Positions 17,837-25,431 of a stretch of DNA of 64,000 nt are shown one piece after another. The DNA comes from Paenibacillus tuaregi. GTDB lineage: Bacteria > Bacillota > Bacilli > Paenibacillales > Paenibacillaceae. The stretch covers positions 3,506,826 to 3,570,825 of the forward strand of contig NZ_LT575476.1 of NCBI RefSeq assembly GCF_900086655.1, read 5' to 3'. A program made the position numbers and the translations under genes. The notes below the pieces were generated by a model. The model ran no database searches. It was not told where the DNA came from and worked only from the letters and a program-made list of their open reading frames with translations. Position 1 is the stretch's first letter, and each line of letters begins with the position of its first letter.

Positions 17837-18787
17837 TCATGCGTGATGTCTAATTTTCCCTTTCTTAACTTGGCTAAATCCGTACTCCAGCAGCTTGCCA
17901 GAGTCCTTCCATACCCCTTCGGCTGTGGAGTGCAGGACTACACTGATAAGCCTTTGGCCCCCTCTGGTTGCCGAAGCTGCCAGACAATAACCTGCTTCAT
18001 CCGTATGTCCGGTCTTAATTCCATCCGCGCCTTGGAAATAATACTCGCTTCCGCTCTGAAGAAGCTTGTTGCGATTCATATACGAGACAGCGGATTCAGA
18101 CGATTTATGACGCTTCTCTGCCACAATACTCTTGAAGACCTCATTTCTCATGGCTTCTCTGGCAATCAGAGCCATATCCTTGGCGGTTGAATAATGGTTC
18201 GCGTTGTGCAGTCCATGCGGGTTGGCGAAATGAGACGAATCCGCCCCAATTTTCCGTGCCCTCTGGTTCATTAGTTCTGCAAAATACTGCTCGGCTTCTT
18301 CGGGTGACATCTGCTGGCCTGAATCAATACGTGTTATGTAGGATGCGGCGGTTCTGGCCGCATCATTGCCTGAAGGAAGCAGCATCGCCGCAACCAGGTC
18401 CTTTAATCTGAGCTTCTGCCCTTCCTCCAGTCCTGCCGAGCTTTCGTCCGGCGTTCTTAGCCGGGCTTCTTTTCCTACTGTAATCAGATCGTCCGGATTT
18501 CCTTTCTCCAAGGTGATCAGGGCCGTTAGAATTTTAGTTGTGCTGGCCGGATACAATCGTTTGGTCTCATTCTCGGCATACAGGATGTCCCCTGTGTCCT
18601 CATCCATTAGAAGCAGCCCTTCCCCCTCAAGCCCTTGCAGAGGAGGACCGAATATATGGTTCCATTGCTGATTGACTTTGTGCACTAAAGTTGAAACATG
18701 TGTTTTCAGATTACCTGAGCTGATTTCAATAATGAGCAAAAGAAGAATAAGAATGGCTCCGACTCTCACTACTTTGCGGTTTATCAA
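17837..18787 (-). CDS. D-alanyl-D-alanine carboxypeptidase (DacF/PBP type)
   Basis: The 316-residue protein starts at TTG 18787 after GGAGAGAG. Residues 8-22 are an uncleaved anchor or signal. All three S11 peptidase motifs are present: STTK (Ser82, Lys85), SGN (139-141) and KTG (258-260). It trims the terminal D-alanine from peptidoglycan stem peptides outside the membrane. The C-terminus ends soon after the catalytic domain, lacking the long beta domain and amphipathic helix of DacA. Its promoter carries the same 11-bp-phased repeats as the VanRS-like operon, suggesting direct control by that system. Confidence 0.93.
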   Translation of the reverse strand: MINRKVVRVGAILILLLLIIEISSGNLKTHVSTLVHKVNQQWNHIFGPPLQGLEGEGLLLMDEDTGDILYAENETKRLYPASTTKILTALITLEKGNPDDLITVGKEARLRTPDESSAGLEEGQKLRLKDLVAAMLLPSGNDAARTAASYITRIDSGQQMSPEEAEQYFAELMNQRARKIGADSSHFANPHGLHNANHYSTAKDMALIAREAMRNEVFKSIVAEKRHKSSESAVSYMNRNKLLQSGSEYYFQGADGIKTGHTDEAGYCLAASATRGGQRLISVVLHSTAEGVWKDSGKLLEYGFSQVKKGKIRHHA

Positions 18788-18825
18788 TTGTGCTCTCTCC
18801 TTAACCCGAACCTTTTGTTACCCTT

Positions 18826-18831
18826 ATTATC
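18826..18831 (-). promoter_or_regulatory. candidate -10 box of the dacF-like/sigma operon
   Basis: GATAAT on the minus strand lies 38 nt before the TTG start. Its upstream edge is 23 nt from the first repeat unit, the same distance as at the response-regulator promoter. No consensus -35 is seen, which fits activation by a bound regulator. Confidence 0.5.
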
Positions 18832-18853
18832 AGGGTTATAGCTTTCGGCCCAG

Positions 18854-18892
18854 CTAAGAAAATATTAAGAATATATTAAGAAAGTTCTAAAA
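18854..18892. promoter_or_regulatory. four 11-bp-phased direct repeats, regulator-binding array
   Basis: On the plus strand, CTAAGA (18854), TTAAGA (18865), TTAAGA (18876) and CTAAAA (18887) begin exactly 11 bp apart, one helical turn. OmpR-family regulators bind such tandem half-sites. A matching array stands before the response regulator at 20791. Confidence 0.72.
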
Positions 18893-18936
18893 GTGTATCG
18901 ATTCCCAAAAAGCGGCGTTTAGCGGGGCAATCCAAC

Positions 18937-18985
18937 AAAAAAAGCATGCTTCACCCTAACAACGGTGAACCATGCTTTTTCGTTT
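18937..18985. terminator. terminator after VanS-like kinase gene
   Basis: AAGCATG-TTCACC pairs with GGTGAA-CATGCTT around an 8-nt loop. Seven A precede it on the plus strand (seven T in the minus transcript) and TTTTT follows it. It ends the kinase message and separates it from the dacF-like operon. Confidence 0.9.
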
Positions 18986-19011
18986 TACAAACTTAACATT
19001 CTCGTTTATTC

Positions 19012-20118
19012 TTATTCACTCTGCTGAATTCTTACAGTAAATACAGTCCTCTCCTCGTCACTCTCCACCCGGATCGTCCCGTGGTGCAAATCCACAATAT
19101 GCTTGGCAATGGCAAGCCCAATCCCCGAGCCCCCCGTATTCTTGTCCCGGGATTTCTCCACCCGGTAGAACCGCTCGAACACCCGCGGCAGATCGGCATC
19201 CGGGATAGGTTCGCCGTAATTAATGACATCAATAACGGCCTCGCCCCCTTCAATCCGGCCCTTAATGTCCAGATAGATTCCGTCATTCCCATAACGTATC
19301 GCATTGGAAATGAGATTCTCGTACACCCTTCTGAGCTTATCCCCATCGGCAATTACGATCATCTGGGGACTCTCGAATGATAATCTTGCTTCCATTCCGC
19401 TCTCATTAAACTGCCATTGGAACTGGGCTGTGATCTGATGCAGCATCTCCACCAGATTAATCCGGGTCTTGTTCAGCGTCATCTCCCGGTTCCGTAGACG
19501 GGTATATTCGAACAAGTCCTCAAGCAGCTGCTTTAATCTCAAAGATTCTTCATAAGCCATATTGTTATAATATCTGAGCTCCACCTCATCCCGGTACCGA
19601 TCCTGATCGATAAGCCCAAGGTAACCTGTAATGGTCGTTAACGGTGTACGAAGATCGTGGGATACGTTGGTGATGAGTTCATTCTTGGTTTGCTCCGCAC
19701 GCCGTTCCTCCTCAAGCGAGATTCTTAACCGCTCCATCATCCGGTTGATATCCGCCGCCAGTTGACCCAGCTTACCAATTGAACGGACGGTAACTTTGCG
19801 GTCAAGCTGGCCTTCTTCGAGCTCATGAACCTCCTCGATCAATAAGGTAAGATACTGCTGCTCCTGCCGCCGGCTTTCCCTGCGCCACAAATAAATGGCT
19901 GTAACCACCACCACAGGAATGGAAGCAACATAATAAATCTGCGGATTTCCGATTCCATAATAGAATCCGCGAACAATCCTCCCCAATGTCAGGGCCCCAT
20001 TGTTGTAGTATAAATAATTAACCAGTGCATAGAGGAGCCCGCACAGGATTGCGGATACCACCACGGTCCAGAAGAACCACTTAAAAAAACTTAAGCTAGA
20101 TCTCAATTTTGTAGCCAA
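19012..20118 (-). CDS. sensor histidine kinase, VanS-like
   Basis: The 368-residue membrane kinase has two transmembrane segments (about 13-35 and 60-80) with a very short external loop. A HAMP-like linker follows (residues ending IGKLGQLAADINRMMERL). The phospho-acceptor is in NVSHDLRTPLTTITGYL, the N-box is NLISNAIRYGND, and the G-box is GGSGIGLAIAKHIVDLHHG. It overlaps the regulator gene by 23 nt. The start is assigned to TTG 20118; TTG at 20106 is an alternative, and the spacing to GGGGGG is unusual for both. With its short sensor loop it probably senses a membrane or cell-wall signal. Confidence 0.92.
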   Translation of the reverse strand: MATKLRSSLSFFKWFFWTVVVSAILCGLLYALVNYLYYNNGALTLGRIVRGFYYGIGNPQIYYVASIPVVVVTAIYLWRRESRRQEQQYLTLLIEEVHELEEGQLDRKVTVRSIGKLGQLAADINRMMERLRISLEEERRAEQTKNELITNVSHDLRTPLTTITGYLGLIDQDRYRDEVELRYYNNMAYEESLRLKQLLEDLFEYTRLRNREMTLNKTRINLVEMLHQITAQFQWQFNESGMEARLSFESPQMIVIADGDKLRRVYENLISNAIRYGNDGIYLDIKGRIEGGEAVIDVINYGEPIPDADLPRVFERFYRVEKSRDKNTGGSGIGLAIAKHIVDLHHGTIRVESDEERTVFTVRIQQSE

Positions 20119-20791
20119 CCCCCCATACGGTGCGAATCAGCTTTTCTCCGTGCATTTCCTTCTCCAGCTTGTCCCGGAGCCGGCTGATGTGCACGGTCAC
20201 TGAATTATTGTTCTCGAAGTATTTGTCTTTCCATATGAGTTCAAAAATATCCTCTGAACTGAATACCCGGCCAGGTTGGCTGGCAAGTAGAAAGAGGATG
20301 CTGAATTCAATCGGGGTGAGCTTAACGGTACGGTCATCCACCTTAACCGAATGGGTCTCTTTATCAATTTGAAGAGAGCCCAGTTCGATCAGATGGTCCC
20401 TTGCCGTAATCGCGGGTTGGGCGCTGTAGAATGCTCTCCTGAGCAGAGATTTCACTCTCGCCACAAGCTCCAGCGGATTAAAAGGCTTCACCATGTAATC
20501 ATCCGCTCCGGTCATCAGACCGGTGATTTTATCCATATCTCCGTCCTTAGCACTAAGCATAAGGATAGGAGTCATGTTGGTCTCGCGGATTTTAAGGCAT
20601 ACCTCGATCCCATCCATACCCGGCATCATAATATCAAGCACCACGAGATGTATGACCTCGTTTTGCATAATTTCAAGCGCTTTATAGCCGTTCTCCGCTT
20701 TAAAGACAACGTAACCCTCATTAAGCAGGTAAATTTCAATCAGCTTTGCAATTTTGTCATCGTCATCGACGATCAGTATGTGTCTATCCAT
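20096..20791 (-). CDS. OmpR-family response regulator, VanR-like
   Basis: The 231-residue protein starts at ATG 20791, nine nt after AAGGG; ATG at 20800 sits directly on that site. The receiver domain shows HILIVDDDDK, the phospho-aspartate in VVLDIMMPGMDG, and the switch lysine in MVKPFNPLELVARV. A winged helix follows (PIEFSILFLLASQPGRVFSSEDI and NSVTVHISRLRDKLEK). It is co-transcribed with the kinase. An 11-bp-phased TTAAGA array lies upstream of it and of the carboxypeptidase operon, pointing to autoregulation and control of that operon. Confidence 0.93.
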   Translation of the reverse strand: MDRHILIVDDDDKIAKLIEIYLLNEGYVVFKAENGYKALEIMQNEVIHLVVLDIMMPGMDGIEVCLKIRETNMTPILMLSAKDGDMDKITGLMTGADDYMVKPFNPLELVARVKSLLRRAFYSAQPAITARDHLIELGSLQIDKETHSVKVDDRTVKLTPIEFSILFLLASQPGRVFSSEDIFELIWKDKYFENNNSVTVHISRLRDKLEKEMHGEKLIRTVWGVGYKIEI

Positions 20792-20827
20792 ACTCTTCAT
20801 CCCTTATCATTGAGTTTGTCTGAAATA

Positions 20828-20833
20828 ATCATA
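20828..20833 (-). promoter_or_regulatory. candidate -10 box of the VanRS-like operon
   Basis: TATGAT on the minus strand lies 37 nt before the ATG. It stands 23 nt from the nearest (degenerate) repeat unit at 20856 and 34 nt from the first good unit. Confidence 0.5.
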
Positions 20834-20855
20834 ACATGATTCCCTATTGCGTTCT

Positions 20856-20894
20856 CAAACAAAAGGTTAAGAAAGCGTTAAGAAGTTCTTAATA
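20856..20894. promoter_or_regulatory. 11-bp-phased direct repeats before response regulator
   Basis: TTAAGA at 20867, TTAAGA at 20878 and TTAATA at 20889 are exactly 11 bp apart; CAAACA at 20856 may be a degenerate fourth unit. Orientation, spacing and distance to the -10 box match the array at 18854-18892. The rest of 20895-21076 shows nothing I can name. Confidence 0.7.
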
Positions 20895-21076
20895 AATACA
20901 TTCTGAAAGCAAAAGAGATCCATCAGCCGCGTCCTCATGCCATAGTAGACCTGAAGTCGTCTAGAATGCGCGCAATTGAAGTTTATAAAGTGATCTTGAG
21001 AGCGCCAGGCGGGAGTTGACACCCAACGCTGATCTTTAAAATGAGTCTAAGCGCTGATTGGATTATTGAACTTAGC

Positions 21077-21120
21077 AAACAAGGAACACCCCCCGCCGGA
21101 ATGGTGGAAAGTGTTCCTTG
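21077..21120 (-). terminator. terminator after MORN protein gene
   Basis: AAGGAACAC at 21081 pairs with GTGTTCCTT at 21111. The minus transcript continues TTGTTTG, a modest T-tract. Confidence 0.65.
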
Positions 21121-21135
21121 CTGTCTAACCTGATT

Positions 21136-21831
21136 TTATACTTGTGCACCGAGCTTCTGGAACATCTCCAGATACGGTTTAACTTCCTTCTTAATGCTCT
21201 TCAGAAATTTACCGAATTCCACGGTATCATACTCATCCCCAACACCCACTTGCCGGTACACCTTCCCTTTCTTATATTCAAAAGAGAAGAAGTTCTGCTT
21301 GTCCAAAACCTGCTTGATCCCGGACAGATCGCCGTCTATCCGCAGGAGCAGCTTATCATCCTTGTACTCAAAGGAGTAGGGCGGATCGTAATCCCCATGC
21401 CTTACGATAAAGCCCGATACCAGTGCATCCTGCTTGAATTTCCCCTGCTGAACAGCATTCTCGGAAAGCCTAGAGTTTTCGGTGCTCTTCATGATGAGCC
21501 TGCCCTCACCCTCTTTCTTGTCATTCACCCAGCTGCCTATGTATTCCTGCTTAATGAGAATTCCGTTCTCCTTCTTGACCTCTGTCAGCTTGCCAAAGCC
21601 TGCTCTGCGGCCGTTCACCCAGTTTCCTGTGTAAACTTTGTTCTTGCTCCAAGTCATGGTTCCCTGGCCGCTTGGCTTTCCGTTCTTTGTTTCTCCGTAG
21701 TACACCGCCCCGGAAGGATACTTCACCGTCATTTTTTTAGCCTTTGCTTCCACCGGGCTTGTGGAGGCCACGTTGATTAGAACCATTACGGCCACCAGCA
21801 ATGCCGCAAATAATCCCCGTTTAAGTCTCAT
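21136..21831 (-). CDS. secreted MORN-repeat protein
   Basis: The 231-residue protein has a signal peptide (residues 1 to about 29, ending near SPVEAKA). At least three MORN repeats follow: YPSGAVYYGETKNGKPSGQG, VYTGNWVNGRRAGFGKL and YIGSWVNDKKEGEGRL. The rest is a Lys-rich domain of unknown fold (VDEYDT-like acidic patch, YLEMFQKLG end). MORN repeats form beta-sheets that bind lipids or proteins in other systems; the role here is unknown. It is monocistronic with its own terminator, and the ATG at 21831 follows a GGAGTGGGG site. Confidence 0.88.
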   Translation of the reverse strand: MRLKRGLFAALLVAVMVLINVASTSPVEAKAKKMTVKYPSGAVYYGETKNGKPSGQGTMTWSKNKVYTGNWVNGRRAGFGKLTEVKKENGILIKQEYIGSWVNDKKEGEGRLIMKSTENSRLSENAVQQGKFKQDALVSGFIVRHGDYDPPYSFEYKDDKLLLRIDGDLSGIKQVLDKQNFFSFEYKKGKVYRQVGVGDEYDTVEFGKFLKSIKKEVKPYLEMFQKLGAQV

Positions 21832-21937
21832 TTCCTACCCCACTCCTTCACTGCTGTGTCATCTACAGCTTATATATCGGCTGAAGCTCATCTTTATTTC
21901 AGACTGCCCCGGATTACCTACTGCTCCCGGTTGATTG

Positions 21938-21972
21938 AAAAAGCTCTGATCCGCAACATGCGAAATCAGAGC
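21938..21972 (-). terminator. terminator of nucleoside transport/phosphorylase operon
   Basis: GCTCTGAT and ATCAGAGC pair across a 14-nt loop, followed on the minus strand by five T. Confidence 0.82.
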
Positions 21973-22029
21973 CCTATTTCAGTAAGTCATTTCATGTTCA
22001 TATTAACCATTACCCAAGTGGCAAAATAA

Positions 22030-22767
22030 TTACTGCCCACCCTCAGCCCGTGCCAGCTTGGCAAGCGTAATCAGAGCCGCATCGATCTCCCGCTCCACGG
22101 CTAATACCACTTCGTCGGTATGAGGATTATATGGCTGCTGCTCCGCACTTTCATTTCCATCAAGCGCCACAATGGCTCCAGCCTTCATCCCTCTTAAAGA
22201 GGCAATAACAAACAGAGCTGAAATCTCCATTTCTACCGCAAGAACCCCGGCTCTCTTGTAGACTTCCGTAGGCAGCTCCAGAACTCCTGGGAAAAAGGCA
22301 TCAATTGTCGCCGTAATTCCCTTGCCTACGATTCCCCCTAATTCCTTGGCTGTATCATACAGCGTATCCGTCACAGTGCTGTCGGATACCGCCGGGAATG
22401 CCAACGGAACAAGCTGCCGGGTCAATCCGTCCTCACGGACGGCAGCTGTGCTTACGATCAAGCTTCCTTTCGGAAACTTTTGACTGAAGGAACCTGCTGT
22501 CCCTACCCGAATCAGCGTTTTGACTCCAGCCTGTGCCAGCTCTTCGAAGCAGACCGCTGCTCCAGGGCAGCCTACGCCATGACTTACAACACCGAGGCGA
22601 ACGCCATCATATTCGCCTACAAATGTCCGGTATTCTCTGGCGAACGCCAGCTCTTTCGCATTATCCAGCTTCTCCGAAATTTTCTTGGCGCGGTGCGGAT
22701 CTCCGCATACAATCACATGCTCCGGCAGATCCTCCGGGTTAATTAGCAATATAGGCAGCAGGGCCAT
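22030..22767 (-). CDS. nucleoside phosphorylase (uridine/purine nucleoside phosphorylase family)
   Basis: The 245-residue protein starts at ATG 22767, ten nt after AGGAG and one base after the upstream stop. Family motifs are HVIVCGDPHRAKKISE (phosphate loop), IRVGTAGSF and LAVEMEISALFVIAS, the ribose-binding Met-Glu. It splits nucleosides with phosphate to base and ribose-1-phosphate in the cytoplasm. Being last in the transporter operon, it would act on imported nucleosides. Motifs alone cannot separate uridine from purine specificity. Confidence 0.87.
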   Translation of the reverse strand: MALLPILLINPEDLPEHVIVCGDPHRAKKISEKLDNAKELAFAREYRTFVGEYDGVRLGVVSHGVGCPGAAVCFEELAQAGVKTLIRVGTAGSFSQKFPKGSLIVSTAAVREDGLTRQLVPLAFPAVSDSTVTDTLYDTAKELGGIVGKGITATIDAFFPGVLELPTEVYKRAGVLAVEMEISALFVIASLRGMKAGAIVALDGNESAEQQPYNPHTDEVVLAVEREIDAALITLAKLARAEGGQ

Positions 22768-22768
22768 C

Positions 22769-23446
22769 TTAATCAAACTCCTTTCTTGTCCATTCATCTT
22801 CCGGAATCGGGATCGATTCGCCGGAGAACCGCTGTTCCTTGAACGGATCAGCCGTATTATGAAACCCGTTGCGCTCCCAGAAGCCCGGGCGGTCTTCTTT
22901 CATAAATTCAATGCCCTGAATCCATTTCGCACTTTTCCAGAAATACAGATGCGGTACAACCAGGCGCAGAGGCCAGCCATGCTTCTCGGTCAGCGGCTTG
23001 CCATCATACCGGTAAGCCAGCAGAACATCATCCCTCATCAAATCGGCAACCGGGATGTTGGTGTCATAATCATGATCCGCATGAATCATGACATGCGCCG
23101 CCTCCGGTTTCACACCAAGCTCACGGACCAGATCGGAGAATCTCACACCTTCCCATTCGGTATCGAATTTGGACCACCGGGTAACACAATGGATATCACA
23201 CCGGACCTTAGTCACCGGCAGGGACAGGATATCCTCCCAGGAGAAGGTCCTCTCTTCTTCAATTTCACCGAATACCCTCAGCTTCCAAGTCGAAGTATTA
23301 TAATGCGGGACATCACCTTCATGCAAAATCGGGAACCGGTCCGTTAACGCCTGGCCAGGCGGCAGCCGATGGGCAAGCTCTTGGCTGACCGGCGCTGCCT
23401 TGGCGGGGGACTTCATTTTTTTCAGGCGTTCCGCTTTGTTGTGCAT
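22769..23446 (-). CDS. sulfite oxidase-like molybdopterin oxidoreductase (YuiH-like)
   Basis: The 225-residue protein starts at ATG 23446 after GGGAGGTT; the longer frame to 23527 runs into the permease gene. It has the single oxidoreductase molybdopterin-binding domain: VRCDIHCVTRWSKFDTEW includes the cysteine expected to ligate molybdenum. MIHADHDYDTNIPV and RLVVPHLYFWKSAKWI follow. No Tat or Sec signal is seen. Homologues are electron-accepting enzymes of unclear substrate. Its place between nucleoside permease and phosphorylase is odd but the gaps are short (1 and 13 nt). Confidence 0.88.
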   Translation of the reverse strand: MHNKAERLKKMKSPAKAAPVSQELAHRLPPGQALTDRFPILHEGDVPHYNTSTWKLRVFGEIEEERTFSWEDILSLPVTKVRCDIHCVTRWSKFDTEWEGVRFSDLVRELGVKPEAAHVMIHADHDYDTNIPVADLMRDDVLLAYRYDGKPLTEKHGWPLRLVVPHLYFWKSAKWIQGIEFMKEDRPGFWERNGFHNTADPFKEQRFSGESIPIPEDEWTRKEFD

Positions 23447-23459
23447 ATGAGTAACCTCC

Positions 23460-24380
23460 CTATGACCTGCCATTAATTTTATTGGAGTGCTGCAGGTAAC
23501 TTTTATCCTTGAAGAAGAACATAGCAATCAGGGTCACGACAAAAGGCAGCATCAATGTGAAATGAGTAGGCAGCGAGAATCCTTGCAGCCGGATGCTTAT
23601 CGCGTCCATGAATCCAAACAGCAGACTGGATGCGACCACTCCAAGCGGATTATTCTGTCCGAGCATGGTCGCTACGAGTGCAATAAATCCACGGCCACCT
23701 GTCATCCCTTCGGAGAACATCGTCACCTGACCGAGGGAGAGCTGGGCTCCAGCCAAGCCGCACAACAGCCCGCTTGCGAGAATGGCCCCATACTGGATCC
23801 TTCTCACCTTAATCCCAAGGCTCTGGGCCGCTACGGGATTCTCACCTGATGCCAGCAGACGAAAGCCGGATTTGGTCTTGAACAAATAGTACTGCATCAC
23901 GGCAGCCAGCAGAAAAGCCAAGTACACTAACGGAGAATGGCCCGAGATAATTCCGCCAAGAACCGGGATATCCTGAACCTCGGGGATATTCCAGGTAGGC
24001 AGGCCAGTCATGTTCTTGTCATAATAGGCTCCCTTCACATCAAACAGCGCCCTTAGTGTAAACGTGGTTAGTCCTGCGGCCAGAAAATTGAAGGAAATCC
24101 CTACAATAATTTCGTTAGCCTTCAGATGAAGGGATATAAAAGCAAGCAGCCATGAGAACAAAGTTACACAACCCGCAGCAAACAGCACGGCAAGCCAAAC
24201 GTTCCCGAAGAAGTGATTCCCTACGATTGCCGTAAATGCGCCGGTCAGGATCATTCCCTCCAGAGCGACATTGAAAAAGCCCACGCGTGCACACAACGCC
24301 CCGCCCAAGGCCGCCAGCAAAATAGGCGTCACCATGCGTATGGTTGAATTAAATAACGATATATCAAGAAACTGATCCAC
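23460..24380 (-). CDS. nucleoside ABC transporter permease, second subunit (NupQ-like)
   Basis: The 306-residue protein starts at GTG 24380, six nt after GGGGGAG, overlapping the first permease gene by 17 nt. It is very hydrophobic with about eight to nine segments. The branched-chain-permease-type motif ALGGALCARVGFFNVALEGMIL is near the N-terminus, and GLCGLAGAQLSLG lies in the middle. This family pairs with BMP lipoproteins to import purine or general nucleosides. It works with the permease and ATPase encoded just upstream. Confidence 0.92.
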   Translation of the reverse strand: MDQFLDISLFNSTIRMVTPILLAALGGALCARVGFFNVALEGMILTGAFTAIVGNHFFGNVWLAVLFAAGCVTLFSWLLAFISLHLKANEIIVGISFNFLAAGLTTFTLRALFDVKGAYYDKNMTGLPTWNIPEVQDIPVLGGIISGHSPLVYLAFLLAAVMQYYLFKTKSGFRLLASGENPVAAQSLGIKVRRIQYGAILASGLLCGLAGAQLSLGQVTMFSEGMTGGRGFIALVATMLGQNNPLGVVASSLLFGFMDAISIRLQGFSLPTHFTLMLPFVVTLIAMFFFKDKSYLQHSNKINGRS

Positions 24381-25431
24381 TCGCTGCTCCCCCCTTCCTG
24401 CGCTTAATAAAGCTGTAACTGATACGGGCCGTAACAAACAGGATCAACACGGCCTGTATGACACTGGAGATTTCCAGAGGGACATCCGTATTTCGCTCCA
24501 CACCCATTCCGCCTGTCTGAAGAGCAGCAAGAAGAACCGCCGCTAAGGCTGTTCCAATAGGATTAGAACTGGCCAGCATCGCGGCCATAATTCCGGTGAA
24601 AGCATAGTTGGGCGCCGAAAGTGCCCCATCCAGGAAACGATACTGGGTGCCCAGCACTTCCACCGTACCCGCCAGACCCGCAAATGCGCCGCTGAGAAGC
24701 ATGCTGAACAGCATCAAGCGGCCCCGTTTAACTCCGCCGTAGGCGGCGAAGCGGGGATTGCTGCCCAGGGAACGGATCTCATAACCGGATACGGTATACT
24801 TCATAAAGACATATAGGATCAGCGTAGCAGCTATCGCGATAATGAAGCCGGTATGTACGCTCATGCCCTTAAACAGCTTGTCGAGCCATAGGCTCTTGTC
24901 CACCATCTGAGTCTGTGCCAACGCGGCCGAGCCTGTTGTATCCTTGAAAGGATAGGACACCAGATAGCCCGTTAAATACTGGGCAATATAGTTAAGTAGC
25001 AGCGTGGTAATGATCAGGTTCATCCGGAACCGGGTATCCAGCCAGCTGGCAAAGGCCGAGTACAGCCCTCCTACGATCATACCCACTGCAAAAATTACAG
25101 GAATCTTGATCCACACAGGGCCTGGCATATAGATGGCTGTCAGGGAGGCAGCCAAGGCGCCAAGCAGCATCTGTCCTTCTGATCCCATATTGAGGAACCC
25201 CGCTCTGAACGCAACCGCAACGCCAAGCCCCACAAGGATAATCGGAGTTGACCGGGCAAGTGTATTGGTGAAGAAATAAAAATTACCGAAAGCCCCCTTC
25301 CACATTTCTGCGAAGGTCTCAGTCACAGATCCTCCCACTACCAAGATCGCTGCGGCACCCGCTAAAAGCCCGAGCACAATGGCTACCAGAGGATGGATCA
25401 GCTGTTTGGCATTTTGCTTAAGATTGTGCAT
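24364..25431 (-). CDS. nucleoside ABC transporter permease, first subunit (NupP-like)
   Basis: The 355-residue membrane protein starts at ATG 25431, overlapping the ATPase stop by 14 nt. About nine membrane segments are present. GVAVAFRAGFLNMGSEGQML and AGLAGTVEVLG are the conserved loops of this permease class. It forms the translocation pore with the second permease. Tight overlaps on both sides imply coupled translation and equal stoichiometry. Confidence 0.92.
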   Translation of the reverse strand: MHNLKQNAKQLIHPLVAIVLGLLAGAAAILVVGGSVTETFAEMWKGAFGNFYFFTNTLARSTPIILVGLGVAVAFRAGFLNMGSEGQMLLGALAASLTAIYMPGPVWIKIPVIFAVGMIVGGLYSAFASWLDTRFRMNLIITTLLLNYIAQYLTGYLVSYPFKDTTGSAALAQTQMVDKSLWLDKLFKGMSVHTGFIIAIAATLILYVFMKYTVSGYEIRSLGSNPRFAAYGGVKRGRLMLFSMLLSGAFAGLAGTVEVLGTQYRFLDGALSAPNYAFTGIMAAMLASSNPIGTALAAVLLAALQTGGMGVERNTDVPLEISSVIQAVLILFVTARISYSFIKRRKGGAASGSVS

